A DNA stretch of 64,000 nucleotides. Origin: Parasediminibacterium sp046546515. GTDB lineage: Bacteria > Bacteroidota > Bacteroidia > Chitinophagales > Chitinophagaceae. The stretch lies in NCBI RefSeq assembly GCF_046546515.1, contig NZ_JBKHKJ010000001.1:186001-250000 (forward strand), in the 5' to 3' direction. Of the stretch, positions 25,718 through 35,554 are shown one piece after another; position 1 is the first letter of the stretch; every line of letters starts with the position of its first letter. Below the pieces are notes generated by a model, which saw only the letters and a program-made list of their open reading frames with translations, had not been told where the DNA came from and made no database searches. The translations under genes and the position numbers were made by a program.

Positions 25718-26351
25718 TGTATTTATACAAAGGATAGGAGCAACACCAAGCAACTTCGTTTAGTTCTCTGCTTTCTCTCCTCGAAGCTACTGTGCAAACA
25801 TCCCTTTTTTTTGCAATAAACTCCTTTAGTAAAGTTATTTTGAAGATATTCCTAATTCCTAATTCTCCTTCCTTCCTTTGAGGAAAAAAATAAAATAAAA
25901 AATATTTTTCCAAAACCCAACCTTTTACATTTTTCAAAGAGTATAGTATTATGCAAACCAGTTGTTGCGCTCGAAATCATTTGTTGCGGTTAAAACAAAC
26001 TCATTAGTGAGGAAGCATTATAACCATGGCATTGATTTTATTTTGCCGCAACCATCGCTACCTTACTCCCTACCGGATATTGCACTGATGCAAGGTGGCG
26101 CACCGATAGCACAGCTATTAGTAGTTAATCCTGCAAAAATGCAGTATCCGTGCAGGAATTAGCCAAGTATCCATTTTGCCACAAATGCACTAATGGAAAC
26201 TAATGTTTTTTATGAGTGTCTATTTGTAAATTAGAGGCAATTAAAGAAAAGCAGGTTCTTTTGTTTCTTTCTTCTTTCCTTCGTGCTACTTTGAGCCTTT
26301 GAGTCTTTGTGGCACAAAATACCTGGGTAGTAACCCTAAACGAATTGTAGC
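25718..26351. other. Intergenic, 630 bases, mostly AT-rich
   Basis: No supported gene. A CACAAAG-family repeat (inverse orientation) lies at 26265-26319, just before the LRR protein. A 66-codon open frame at 25962 has no protein-like pattern and is not called. Confidence 0.35.
26265..26319 (-). repeat. CACAAAG-family dispersed repeat
   Basis: TTCGTGCTACTTTGAGCCTT and GAGTCTTTGTGGCAC, nearly identical to the copies at 15986 and 43711 (inverse). Confidence 0.7.
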
Positions 26352-28967
26352 ATGAAAAGGATAACAACCCTTTTATTTGGTTTTATACTGCTGGCAACTA
26401 TTGCCAAGGCGCAGTATGCAGCTATACCAGACAGCAATTTCAGGGCTTTCCTGGTTGGCAAATACCCTGCTTGTTTCAATGCGTTGCAGCAGATGGACAC
26501 TACATGCAGCGGTGTAACAACTGAGTATTCTTTGAATTGTAACAACCTGCTCATAAAAGATTTAACAGGCATCCAATATTTCGATAACCTGCAATTCCTA
26601 GATTGTAGCAACAACCAATTAAAAAGTTTGCCAGCTTTGCCCGGCAATATACGCTATCTGGCTTGTGCCAACAATCAATTAGCCAATTTGCCATCCTTTA
26701 CAAATAATTCCTCTTTGAGTTATTTATATTGCTCAGGCAATAAACTAAGCACATTGTCTGCCCTGCCCAATTCCCTCGTTTTTTTAGAATGTCAAGACGA
26801 TTCGCTGACCAGCATCCCCACTTTGCCAAATACAAACCTGGCTAGTTTTATTTGCGATGGCAACCAGCTGGACAGTTTGCCATCCCTGCCCGATTCTTTA
26901 AGTTTTGTTTTTTGTAACAATAACCAGTTAGGTAGTTTGCCTTCACTGCCTGTCAATTTGAATTACTTGGGCTGTAATGGCAATAAGCTAACCACTTTGT
27001 CCTCATTACCTGCTTTTTTAAAATATTTATATTGCAACCGCAACCAGCTTACCAGCCTGCCAAACCTACCTGCTGGCTTGGGGTATTTATATTGTGCCAA
27101 TAATCAATTAAGTTACCTGCCATCCCTGCCCGATTCGCTTGTTTATTTAAAATGCAAAGCCAATAGCAGCCTTGCTTGCCTCCCAGTATTGCCGGGCAAA
27201 CTGGCCAGTTTGGTATTGGATAGTGTTACTTTACATTGCATACCCAACCAAGTTGCTAATTTGCAAATAGCACAAGATACCGACAATGCTATTATCCAAA
27301 TGCCTATATGCAACCCTACCAACAATGCAAATCAATGCAGGGCTTACCCAACCATTATAGGCAAAGTATTTGGCGACAATAACAGCAATGGTATTAAAGA
27401 CAAAAACGAGCATTATTTGCCTTATATCCGTGTTGCTTTAAGCACCGGGCAATCTGCTTACACCAACAATGTTGGGCAATTTATTATTTCCACACCTGAC
27501 ACGGGCAGTTTCAGCCTAGTAACAAAACCACCAAGGTTTTACAAGGCTGTGCCCGATACCAATAATGTTACTTTTACAGGGTATAATAGCACGCTAACGC
27601 TTGCCGATATTGCGTTGCAGCCAACGTTAATAAAAGACAGTTTGTTTGTACATATTTACCCTTTGGAAACTGCCATACCAGGGGAACGCATTTTGTATGC
27701 CGTGGCAGACAGGAATATTGGCACAACCAGTTTGAATGCTATAGGTAGTTTTACTTACGATACTAGCAAGTTGGTGTTCGATTCTGCCTCAGTGCCACTT
27801 ATAAGCCATGCTGGCAATACCCTTGTTTGGCAAGACACATTGAATGCAGGCTATTTTGAAAGTTATGCAAATACCTACGGTTTCCATTTCCCTTATTTCA
27901 GGTTTAAGGTAAAAACAACAGCGGTATTGGGCGATAGCTTAGCAGTAAGTGCAACCATAACATCGGCAACCGCCACGGCTGCTGCAAATAACACCATTGC
28001 TGTAAAGAGCAGCTACGACCCCAATAGCAAAAACGCTACCCCACAGCTTAGCAGCACTCAAGTGTTTAATGGGGCGGATATAGACTATGTTATCCATTTT
28101 CAAAACGTTGGGGCTGCCTTCGCAAAAAATATAGTGATTGCTGATACGCTAAGCCAACTGCTAAACCAAGGCGTGCTGCAAATGGTTGCTTTTAGCCACA
28201 ACCCAGCCATTACCATTGGCAATGGCATCATTTATTTTGAGTTTAAGGGTGTGAATTTGCCAGATAGCAATACCGACCAATTGAAAAGCAATGGGTTTGT
28301 GCATTTTAAGGTAAAGCCTCAAACAACTGTTTCGCTTGGCAGCAGTATTGATAACCAGGCAGCTATCTATTTCGATTATAACACTCCTGTGCTAACCAAT
28401 ATCGCATCAACCATTATTAAAAACCCTGTATTGCCTGTAAGGATAGCAAGCTACGAACTGCAATTATTGGCCGATAATAGCGTAGAAAATATTTGGGTTA
28501 CTAGCAGCGAGATAAATACCGCTTATTTTAACTTGCAAAGAAGCATAGACGGCAACAGCTTTGCAACTATTGGAAAAGTATTGGCAAAAGGAAATGGTTT
28601 ATATGAATTTACTGATATGCATGCTAAAAGTAGCGTAGCAGGCAGCAAACGCTACTACCGCCTGCAAATACTGGACAAGGATGGCTCCATCAGCTATAGC
28701 GACACCAAAAGCATCAGTATTTTGCCTACACCATTGGGCATTGGCATTTACCCCAACCCTGCCAAGGATTTTATATGCATATATGGCAAAAACATAGCGA
28801 AAATAAGTATCATAGACAATATGGGCAAGGTTGTGGCTACTAAAGCAGGGCTAGACATGCTTGCCGAGCAAAACAAGGTGAGTTTTAGCTTGGCACCTGG
28901 GGTGTACATAGCACAAATAGCAACCGTGGATGGCAAAATAGTAAATAAAAAATTTGTAGTAGAATAA
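26352..28967 (+). CDS. Surface LRR protein with SdrD-like, DUF7619-like and T9SS sorting domains
   Basis: An 871-aa secreted protein. Signal peptide at 1-20 (MKRITTLLFGFILLATIAKA). Residues about 75-310 are leucine-rich repeats of about 20 aa (LxCxxNQLxSLPxLPxxL). An SdrD_B-like segment follows near 335-400 (GKVFGDNNSNGIKDKNE). The region 440-690 contains YDPNSKNATPQ and VIHFQNVGAAFAKNIVIADT, the pattern of the DUF7619/DUF11-type repeat. The C-terminus (YPNPAKDFICIYG ... GVYIAQIATVDGK) is a T9SS type A sorting domain. Probably anchored or released at the cell surface for binding. Partner unknown. Confidence 0.85.
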   Translation: MKRITTLLFGFILLATIAKAQYAAIPDSNFRAFLVGKYPACFNALQQMDTTCSGVTTEYSLNCNNLLIKDLTGIQYFDNLQFLDCSNNQLKSLPALPGNIRYLACANNQLANLPSFTNNSSLSYLYCSGNKLSTLSALPNSLVFLECQDDSLTSIPTLPNTNLASFICDGNQLDSLPSLPDSLSFVFCNNNQLGSLPSLPVNLNYLGCNGNKLTTLSSLPAFLKYLYCNRNQLTSLPNLPAGLGYLYCANNQLSYLPSLPDSLVYLKCKANSSLACLPVLPGKLASLVLDSVTLHCIPNQVANLQIAQDTDNAIIQMPICNPTNNANQCRAYPTIIGKVFGDNNSNGIKDKNEHYLPYIRVALSTGQSAYTNNVGQFIISTPDTGSFSLVTKPPRFYKAVPDTNNVTFTGYNSTLTLADIALQPTLIKDSLFVHIYPLETAIPGERILYAVADRNIGTTSLNAIGSFTYDTSKLVFDSASVPLISHAGNTLVWQDTLNAGYFESYANTYGFHFPYFRFKVKTTAVLGDSLAVSATITSATATAAANNTIAVKSSYDPNSKNATPQLSSTQVFNGADIDYVIHFQNVGAAFAKNIVIADTLSQLLNQGVLQMVAFSHNPAITIGNGIIYFEFKGVNLPDSNTDQLKSNGFVHFKVKPQTTVSLGSSIDNQAAIYFDYNTPVLTNIASTIIKNPVLPVRIASYELQLLADNSVENIWVTSSEINTAYFNLQRSIDGNSFATIGKVLAKGNGLYEFTDMHAKSSVAGSKRYYRLQILDKDGSISYSDTKSISILPTPLGIGIYPNPAKDFICIYGKNIAKISIIDNMGKVVATKAGLDMLAEQNKVSFSLAPGVYIAQIATVDGKIVNKKFVVE

Positions 28968-28986
28968 ACTAATAAACAAAACAAAC

Positions 28987-29988
28987 ATGAAAAAGGTATT
29001 AAAAATGGGATTGTTTTTTACAATAGCTATCATGGTGGTAGCATGTAAAAAAACAACCAGTACCGATAATGCGCCAATCAATTTGTTCACGCAACAGCTA
29101 GACAATATCAAGCGTGCAGAACCTGTATTGCTCTCTTTTGACAATGGCGTGAACACTGATATTGTAAACTGGCAAGTAACCCCAAACAAGCATTACAGCC
29201 TTAGCAAAGTTGGTGTATATGCTTCGCTGCTGTTTGATAGCGCAGGCGTTTACAATGTAATAGCAAGCACGGCCAACAAGCAAGCTACTTATGTCGTTAC
29301 CATTGCAAACACAATGTTTAAAGATGCCGACGACACAGGGTTTAGCTTAAAAGCCTCCAAGCTGGTAAATGTTGCTCCGCTTGAACTAGTTTCATTTGCT
29401 GTGAGCAATGCGTTGTCTAGCAATTTTAGTTGGACAATTGGTAGCAGTGCCAGCGTAGCTACTGCCATAACATCTGCGAACCCGGCAGTATTCAGTTTTT
29501 TTAGTGGCAACACTGCCACCATCACCGTTCAGGCTGGCAGCCAAAAACAAAGCCGTACAATATGGTTGTCTGGATCTGTAAACGACGCATCGGTAGATAC
29601 GGTGCCTTTTATCTTTAGCGATAAGCTAATCATTACCCCTTCTGTAGAAACAGACAATGGCGGCAACAAGACACTTGTTTTGCAGGCACATACCAATTAC
29701 AATTACCAATGCAGCACGGATAAAATTTTAAGTATTGCAGACAGTTCCAACAACGAATATTCAATAAGCTATGGCGGTGTGGTAATGGCTGCCACGCCTT
29801 GCACAGATATTACGCCTGCTACCTGCACCAACAAATTTGCTGGCATGGCCGTAGGCACGCATCCTTTCACTATCAACTTTGGCAATAAAACAATTATGGG
29901 CACTATTACACGAAGTACTGCTGGAAGCTTTAACTTTGATTGGGTAAGCAACAACGCCGTATCCATTTACCCATTAACTGTGCAATAA
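28987..29988 (+). CDS. Lipoprotein with Ig/PKD-like regions
   Basis: A 333-aa protein with a lipoprotein signal (MKKVLKMGLFFTIAIMVVAC, Cys20). The body is beta-rich and Ser/Thr/Asn-rich (SNPAVFSFFSGNTATITVQA), of the PKD/Ig type without a clear motif. It follows the LRR protein by 19 bases and precedes the sigma factor by five, so the three may form one transcript. Function unknown; likely outer-membrane-attached. Confidence 0.75.
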   Translation: MKKVLKMGLFFTIAIMVVACKKTTSTDNAPINLFTQQLDNIKRAEPVLLSFDNGVNTDIVNWQVTPNKHYSLSKVGVYASLLFDSAGVYNVIASTANKQATYVVTIANTMFKDADDTGFSLKASKLVNVAPLELVSFAVSNALSSNFSWTIGSSASVATAITSANPAVFSFFSGNTATITVQAGSQKQSRTIWLSGSVNDASVDTVPFIFSDKLIITPSVETDNGGNKTLVLQAHTNYNYQCSTDKILSIADSSNNEYSISYGGVVMAATPCTDITPATCTNKFAGMAVGTHPFTINFGNKTIMGTITRSTAGSFNFDWVSNNAVSIYPLTVQ

Positions 29989-29993
29989 CCTAT

Positions 29994-30548
29994 TTGATAG
30001 ACGACATCCATATATTGCTGCAAGGCTGCATTGAGTATGACAGGCTGAGCCAGGAAAAATTGTACCGCCAATTGTACCCTGCTTTGTTTGCCCTGTGCAA
30101 TAAGTTTTTTGATGAAGAAGACGATATAGTAACAGCATTGAATAATGGCATGCTAAGGGTGTTTAACAATATTGAAAAATACAACCCGGCCAAAGGCACA
30201 TTAGATGGGTGGATATACAGCATAGTACGCAATGCGGCCATTACACTAGTGCGGGTAAAGAAAAACCAGATGGCTACGGAAGAACTATCGTATAATTTGC
30301 AATTAGAAACAAGCATCAACCCATTTAAAGATGCCAAGGAAGAAACGATACTTGCATTTTTAACAAAGCTTAACCCGGCCACAAGGGCAGTTTTTAATTT
30401 GTTTTATATAGAAGGTTTTTTGATAAAGGAAATAGCAGGTAGCCTAGACATGCAGGAAGGCACGGTGAAATGGCATTTGAGCGAAGGGCGGAACAAGCTG
30501 AAAACAATTTTTAAAGACAATATAAATGCAAGAGGCTATGCAAAATAA
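29994..30548 (+). CDS. RNA polymerase sigma factor, ECF type
   Basis: A 184-aa sigma-70 family protein. Region 2 is ILLQGCIEYDRLSQEKLYRQ to FNNIEKYNPAKGTLDGWIYS. Region 4 is LTKLNPATRAVFNLFYIEGF with the helix-turn-helix IKEIAGSLDMQEGTVKWHLS. TTG 29994 is chosen as start, five bases after the lipoprotein stop, because no ATG lies before region 2; a longer frame from TTG 29940 would overlap the lipoprotein. The following gene overlaps or directly abuts and encodes a one-helix membrane protein, a usual setting for a sigma/anti-sigma pair. Confidence 0.85.
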   Translation: MIDDIHILLQGCIEYDRLSQEKLYRQLYPALFALCNKFFDEEDDIVTALNNGMLRVFNNIEKYNPAKGTLDGWIYSIVRNAAITLVRVKKNQMATEELSYNLQLETSINPFKDAKEETILAFLTKLNPATRAVFNLFYIEGFLIKEIAGSLDMQEGTVKWHLSEGRNKLKTIFKDNINARGYAK

Positions 30549-31938
30549 TATGGACGACAACAAGGCTGCCCCTTTTGTGCCTTTTGAAAAGGCATGGGCT
30601 GGCTTGCAGCCTGCATTGGAGAAGGAAGCTGCAAGGCGTAAAAAAAGGAAGAAAAGGGCTGTCTTTTTCTGGCTGGGCATCATTGCCGTTGCCTTGATAG
30701 GAGGTGCGTTTGCTATACATAGTAGCAACCTTTCTTCATATTCCACAGTACAATATAACAATAAGCAAAGCACTGTTTTAGCAAAACCTAGTATGAGCGT
30801 TGCTTCACTAGCATTGCCAGTAGCCATTGATTTACTTAAAAAAGAAAAAGGGTTAAGGAATATTAATGCTGATAAAAATAATAACCTGAATAAAACAATA
30901 GGTTCAAAACTATTGGATAATAAAGCTGTTAGTGAAGGAAATAACCGTAGCAATATTGGTCAACTAGTAAAAACAAATGAAGCAGAAGCTGGGAAACAAG
31001 GAACAGTAGCAACCTTTTCTTCTCTTGCTTTTGCTTCAGGCAATAATAAGGCAGCAAATACCAATGAAGCAAAGGGCAAGCACAATACAAATACTGAAAA
31101 AATTATAGCTGAAACGGAAGCTACAAATTCAAATAGTTTAACAACAAAAGCAAAAAGTGGTATAGTTAGAAAAGGCTTGCCACAAAAAGATACAACCAAA
31201 TTAATAGCTAGCAACAACAACTTGGTTGATTCAACAAAATGGAAAACGGATTCTGCCAATGCGCTTGCAAAGAATGAAACAGCGAAAAAGAAACAAAATA
31301 AAATACATTTTGGCTTGCAGTTTAATGCCCCTTTGAGCGATGATGTAAATTTATTGGATATAAACACAAAAAAACAGCCACTGTCCCTTCTAATACCACA
31401 ATTTTGGATAAGCAAACAAATGGGTGCGAAGCATAGCATATTGCTACAGGTTAACCCATACGCACAATTTTACCTGGACAATATAAGGGCAAATTCAAAC
31501 CAATATAAGGTTACAACGCAGCAAGGTGCAACTGTAAACAGCAAGCCACAAGAAACTGTTTACACAGAAACTACTTCTTTTAATAAGTTAATAGCTATTG
31601 AAGCCTCGGTGCTATATCAATACCAGTTGTCGTCAAAGATAAAAATAAGGATGGGCATAGGCAGCAATTGGCTGCAGGGTGCATTGCTGCAGAACAAAAT
31701 AACCAAAAACAATACCCAAATAACACAAGACAGCCTATATGGGATAGACAAAGCAAGCAAGGAGTGGAATAGTGTGCAGTCGCATTATTTGCTTGGTAAA
31801 TTTGATGCTGGCTACCAATTCAAGAAAATAGAAATAGGGCTAAATGTGAATGCAGCCCTTGGCAGTGTGTTCAATACTAGTATCCGTTACAGCACACCTG
31901 TGAATACCAATTTGTTTATAAGGTGGCAGGTGAGGTAA
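30526..31938 (+). CDS. Single-pass membrane protein, possible anti-sigma/outer-membrane coupling protein
   Basis: A 470-aa protein. Residues 1-44 are cytoplasmic and basic (EKEAARRKKRKKR), 45-64 form one membrane helix (AVFFWLGIIAVALIGGAFAI), and 65-270 are low-complexity Asn/Lys/Thr-rich. The C-terminal 190 residues are alternating and beta-like (HFGLQFNAPLSDDVNLLDI ... ), resembling outer-membrane barrel strands. Starts at 30526, 30538 or 30550 are possible; the first overlaps the sigma stop by 23 bases. Coupling to a sigma factor suggests regulation of it, but no anti-sigma motif is recognised. Confidence 0.6.
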   Translation: MQEAMQNNMDDNKAAPFVPFEKAWAGLQPALEKEAARRKKRKKRAVFFWLGIIAVALIGGAFAIHSSNLSSYSTVQYNNKQSTVLAKPSMSVASLALPVAIDLLKKEKGLRNINADKNNNLNKTIGSKLLDNKAVSEGNNRSNIGQLVKTNEAEAGKQGTVATFSSLAFASGNNKAANTNEAKGKHNTNTEKIIAETEATNSNSLTTKAKSGIVRKGLPQKDTTKLIASNNNLVDSTKWKTDSANALAKNETAKKKQNKIHFGLQFNAPLSDDVNLLDINTKKQPLSLLIPQFWISKQMGAKHSILLQVNPYAQFYLDNIRANSNQYKVTTQQGATVNSKPQETVYTETTSFNKLIAIEASVLYQYQLSSKIKIRMGIGSNWLQGALLQNKITKNNTQITQDSLYGIDKASKEWNSVQSHYLLGKFDAGYQFKKIEIGLNVNAALGSVFNTSIRYSTPVNTNLFIRWQVR

Positions 31939-31958
31939 CACCTTCCAACAACAAAAAA

Positions 31959-31982
31959 GCGGCTACCAAAATTGGCAACCGC
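31959..31982. terminator. Imperfect bidirectional hairpin between convergent genes
   Basis: GCGG...CCAA / TTGG...CCGC stem with two mismatches between convergent genes ending at 31938 and 32027. No strong T run. Confidence 0.3.
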
Positions 31983-32026
31983 CCTGTATATGGGTGTATA
32001 TAGGATGTTTTTACAGGATAAATGCT

Positions 32027-35000
32027 TTAGAAACTATACCTTAAACCTGCTTGCATTTGAAAGCGGGAAGCAAACAAATCAATTGAATAAGGAGGCACTG
32101 TTGACACAGCAGGATTCCATTTGTATTTTGGATAAACTGTAGGAGAACCTGGTGTAACTTGTGTTAAGCCTACATCAGACATAGAGTTGAAGGTGTTTGG
32201 CGAAAAATAAACCAAGCCCCAATCTTTATTTATTAAGTTGGTTAAGTTAATCACATCATAAGTAAACGTAAACGTGTGTTGTTTACCTTTTACTTTAAAG
32301 TTAATATCTTGCGTAAAACGATAATCCAACTGTACATTCCAAGGCGTGTGTGCTGCATTGCGTTCTGTGAATTGGCCTCGGCGTGAACTCAAATATTTGT
32401 TGCCATCCACATACCCATCAAAAGCATCAGATGTTGCTTGGTCAGCAAAAAAGTTGATTGTTTCTCCCTTTTTAGGAATATAAATCAAACTCTGTTGTTG
32501 GCCAGTGTTGTTGATATTTGTGCCAGGATTCACAATACCATAAGTAAAAGGTGCACCAGTAGCAGCACTAAAGAATAAAGCAAAATTGCTCACATATTTA
32601 CCCTTCGTGTTCCAATCCTGACGGTAGTTGATAGTGGAAACGATGCGGTTGCGAATGTCGAAATTTGAATTAGCCAAGCTTGGGTTATTCGGGCTTAATG
32701 AAGGATTCAACTGCCAGTTAGACTCCATAGAGTTACGAATGCCATTGGTAATGTCTTTTGAATGTCCAAAAGTGTAAGCAACCATCGCAGTCAATCCAAA
32801 ATCAAATGCTTTGCTTACCTGTGCCGTGATACTGTAACGGTATCCTTGATCTGTGTTGGACAACAAATAAGCATTGGTATATTTAGAATTAATTTTCTTT
32901 CCAGAATAAATAGGTTGTAAGTGATTCACATCATAAATCAAATATTTTGGCGTGTCAATATAGTTTATTTGCTGAAATTTCAAATCTTCAACTACTTTGG
33001 TATATATACCCTCTATCGTAAATTTCCATTTGCTAGGTGTAGTGTAGTCGAAAGCAAGGCTGCTTCTCCATGCTTGTGGCATTTTAAAGTTATTGTCAAT
33101 CAAATCTACCTGTGTAGCACCTGTAGCATCATTTACAGGTAAACCTTGTGCTTTTACAAAGCCTGCTTCGCCAATATTGCCATTGTTAATTGCGTCTTTC
33201 ACAGGATTTGTGCCTGGTTTAAATGGTGTTGTACTGCTTCTGTTGTCATACGCACCATAAGTAACACCGTTGTTATAATAAGCATAACCCAACCATGCAA
33301 ATGGGATACGACCAGTGAATAAGCCAGTTCCACCCCTAATAATAAAGCTTTGATTGCCATTCACATCGTAGTTGAACCCTAAACGAGGTGAAATCTGCGC
33401 TTTGCCCAAAAAGTCGTTTTGAATGTCTTTTGGTTTGGTGTAGGTGTAGCTTGTACCATAGTATGCATCCCCAGGCGCGCCTGTTGTTTTATTGCTCAAA
33501 GGTTGTTTGTTTGGCATCTGAGCCAAATCTACACGAAGACCGGGTGTGATTTTCAATTTACCAAGCCTTATTTCATCCTCTCCATACACGCTGTACATGT
33601 TCACTTTAAACTTAGCAGGCGGGTTTGCCATAATGCCATCCCTTGTATTGTCACTATAATTAAAGTTTGTACGTACACGGGCAGGATTGTTATTTAAGAA
33701 ATCTGTTACACTATTGTAATCTACCCGGCCATTCCAACTGTTTACAAAGCCATAAGTAATGTTGTAAAGCTCATTGTGCGTACCAAAAGTGAAGGTATTA
33801 TTGCCTTTCACGATGGTTACATTATCCGTAAATTCAAAAGTTTTTTGCTTCATGTTAAAAATAGAACCTTCACGGTCAGTACCCAAATAAATTACCCCCC
33901 CGTTTGATTTTATTTGAATTTGCGGCAAAGCTGGGTTAGAAAGTGGGTCCCTATAATCATGGATGTTTGAATAACCTACAATCAAACTATTAGAAACTGA
34001 ATTGGAAAATTTACTTTTCAACTCTGCAACGGTAGATGATTGATTGTTGGTTTGTTTAAAATCAATCCCTCCAAAGCGAAAGTTAGCATTATCACGCTCC
34101 AAGTTAGTAGCTTCAGAAAACACCGTATTGTTTCTGATAGACAACCTGTTTTTGTCATTAATAACCCAATCCAAACGATTGAACAACTTGGTTGACTTAG
34201 AATAAATAGTGGTGTTGCCATAAGCACCTACATCACCAGCTCCCCAAGCCTTCATTGTATCGGCAATTTGTTGGGCTTGCTGTAGCGAAATAATGCTGCT
34301 TGCAGTAGAGCCAGCTCCCGAAATAACAGGATCTACCCTGTGTGAAATTTCCTCATTAGTAAAGAAAAACAATTTGTTTTTTAAAATAGGAAATCCAAAA
34401 CGAACTCCTGTTTGGTAATCATAAAAATCCAAGGGTTCTTTGCTTTTATCACCACCAGCATTAGCAGGTGCGTTGTTTTTTCCAACCATAAATGGTGAGC
34501 GACCAAAAGCATAAGCCGATCCGTGCAATTCATTAGTACCACTACGGGTTACTGCGTTTACACTACCACCTAAGAAGTTGCCAATCTTTACATCATAAGG
34601 GGCAATATATACTTGCACATCCTGAATGGCATCTAATGAAAAAGGATTTGTACGGGTGCTGCTGCCCGGCTGGCCAGATACACCGCTTTGGCCACCCAAA
34701 GATGGGCTAAAACCAATAGCATCGTTATTGATTGCACCATCTACAGTTACGTTATTATAACGAAAATTAGTACCTGCAAATGAGTTATTATTACTTTGTG
34801 GTGTAACACGTGTTACATCTTGCAGGCTCCTATTGATGGTGGGCATTGTTTTGATTTGCCTTTCCCCAATTTGAACACCAGTACCTGTTTTTAAATTTCC
34901 TGTCTTGGTTTTTACAACCACTTCATTCAAATTACTTGATTCATCCAGTAAACGGATGCTTAAAGAATTTGAGCCTAGTGATAAATTATAATCTTCTCTT

Positions 35001-35275
35001 TTTTCTGTTTTACGACCCACATAAGTAAAGGTGACTGTGTATGGCCCACCAGATTGTAGGTTAGATACATAAAACAATCCTTTATTGTTGGTTTGGGTTT
35101 GGGTAGTAAACCCAGTTGGGACGTGTTTAACCGACACGGTAACACCGCTGATTAATCCCCCTTTGCTGTCGGTAACTTGACCACCCAAAGTTGCGGTAGT
35201 TTCTTGTGCAAAGCTGGCAACCGAAATACACACTGCAACAATGATTTGCAACAGGAGTAAAAAATTTTTCTTCAT
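32027..35275 (-). CDS. Oar-like TonB-dependent outer-membrane receptor
   Basis: A 1082-aa outer-membrane protein. Signal peptide at 1-23, then a carboxypeptidase-regulatory-like beta domain (TATLGGQVTDSKGGLISGVT to YVGRKTEK, about 27-110). A plug domain follows (NEVVVKTKTGNLKTGTGVQI to about 245), with FRYNNVTVDGAINN and GSVNAVTRSGTNELHGSAYA, the Oar/CarbR-type plug signature. The barrel of about 800 residues ends in Phe (AGLRYSF). Substrate is unknown. No SusD-like partner follows, unlike SusC systems. Transcribed alone, convergent with the sigma/membrane gene pair. Confidence 0.9.
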   Translation of the reverse strand: MKKNFLLLLQIIVAVCISVASFAQETTATLGGQVTDSKGGLISGVTVSVKHVPTGFTTQTQTNNKGLFYVSNLQSGGPYTVTFTYVGRKTEKREDYNLSLGSNSLSIRLLDESSNLNEVVVKTKTGNLKTGTGVQIGERQIKTMPTINRSLQDVTRVTPQSNNNSFAGTNFRYNNVTVDGAINNDAIGFSPSLGGQSGVSGQPGSSTRTNPFSLDAIQDVQVYIAPYDVKIGNFLGGSVNAVTRSGTNELHGSAYAFGRSPFMVGKNNAPANAGGDKSKEPLDFYDYQTGVRFGFPILKNKLFFFTNEEISHRVDPVISGAGSTASSIISLQQAQQIADTMKAWGAGDVGAYGNTTIYSKSTKLFNRLDWVINDKNRLSIRNNTVFSEATNLERDNANFRFGGIDFKQTNNQSSTVAELKSKFSNSVSNSLIVGYSNIHDYRDPLSNPALPQIQIKSNGGVIYLGTDREGSIFNMKQKTFEFTDNVTIVKGNNTFTFGTHNELYNITYGFVNSWNGRVDYNSVTDFLNNNPARVRTNFNYSDNTRDGIMANPPAKFKVNMYSVYGEDEIRLGKLKITPGLRVDLAQMPNKQPLSNKTTGAPGDAYYGTSYTYTKPKDIQNDFLGKAQISPRLGFNYDVNGNQSFIIRGGTGLFTGRIPFAWLGYAYYNNGVTYGAYDNRSSTTPFKPGTNPVKDAINNGNIGEAGFVKAQGLPVNDATGATQVDLIDNNFKMPQAWRSSLAFDYTTPSKWKFTIEGIYTKVVEDLKFQQINYIDTPKYLIYDVNHLQPIYSGKKINSKYTNAYLLSNTDQGYRYSITAQVSKAFDFGLTAMVAYTFGHSKDITNGIRNSMESNWQLNPSLSPNNPSLANSNFDIRNRIVSTINYRQDWNTKGKYVSNFALFFSAATGAPFTYGIVNPGTNINNTGQQQSLIYIPKKGETINFFADQATSDAFDGYVDGNKYLSSRRGQFTERNAAHTPWNVQLDYRFTQDINFKVKGKQHTFTFTYDVINLTNLINKDWGLVYFSPNTFNSMSDVGLTQVTPGSPTVYPKYKWNPAVSTVPPYSIDLFASRFQMQAGLRYSF

Positions 35276-35510
35276 ATCCTAACATTTATGTTTAGGCCGC
35301 AAACATATACGTAGCATATTACCAAATTGTTAACAATCGTAGCAAGATTATTTTATATGTATTAAATGTAATTACTTGGTTTTTTATCTTTCTTTTTTAT
35401 AGTTTTTGATAGGATGTTCTGCATTAATTAGAGGAAAAGAATGAAAATTACTGATTTAAATTTTTTAGGAGATTTGAGAATATTATTTAAAATAACCCTT
35501 TAAATAAAAT

Positions 35511-35538
35511 AAGGCATACAACCATTGCCGTATGCCTT
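35511..35538 (-). terminator. Terminator of the SurA-like gene
   Basis: AAGGCATAC / GTATGCCTT stem, ten-base loop, with ATTTTATTT following on the minus strand. It lies 17 bases after the stop at 35555. Confidence 0.7.
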
Positions 35539-35554
35539 ACTCACCACTACTCAC

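Noticed and set aside
25962..26162. 66-codon frame before the LRR gene
   Set aside because: No family pattern and no start signals; composition like the surrounding spacer.
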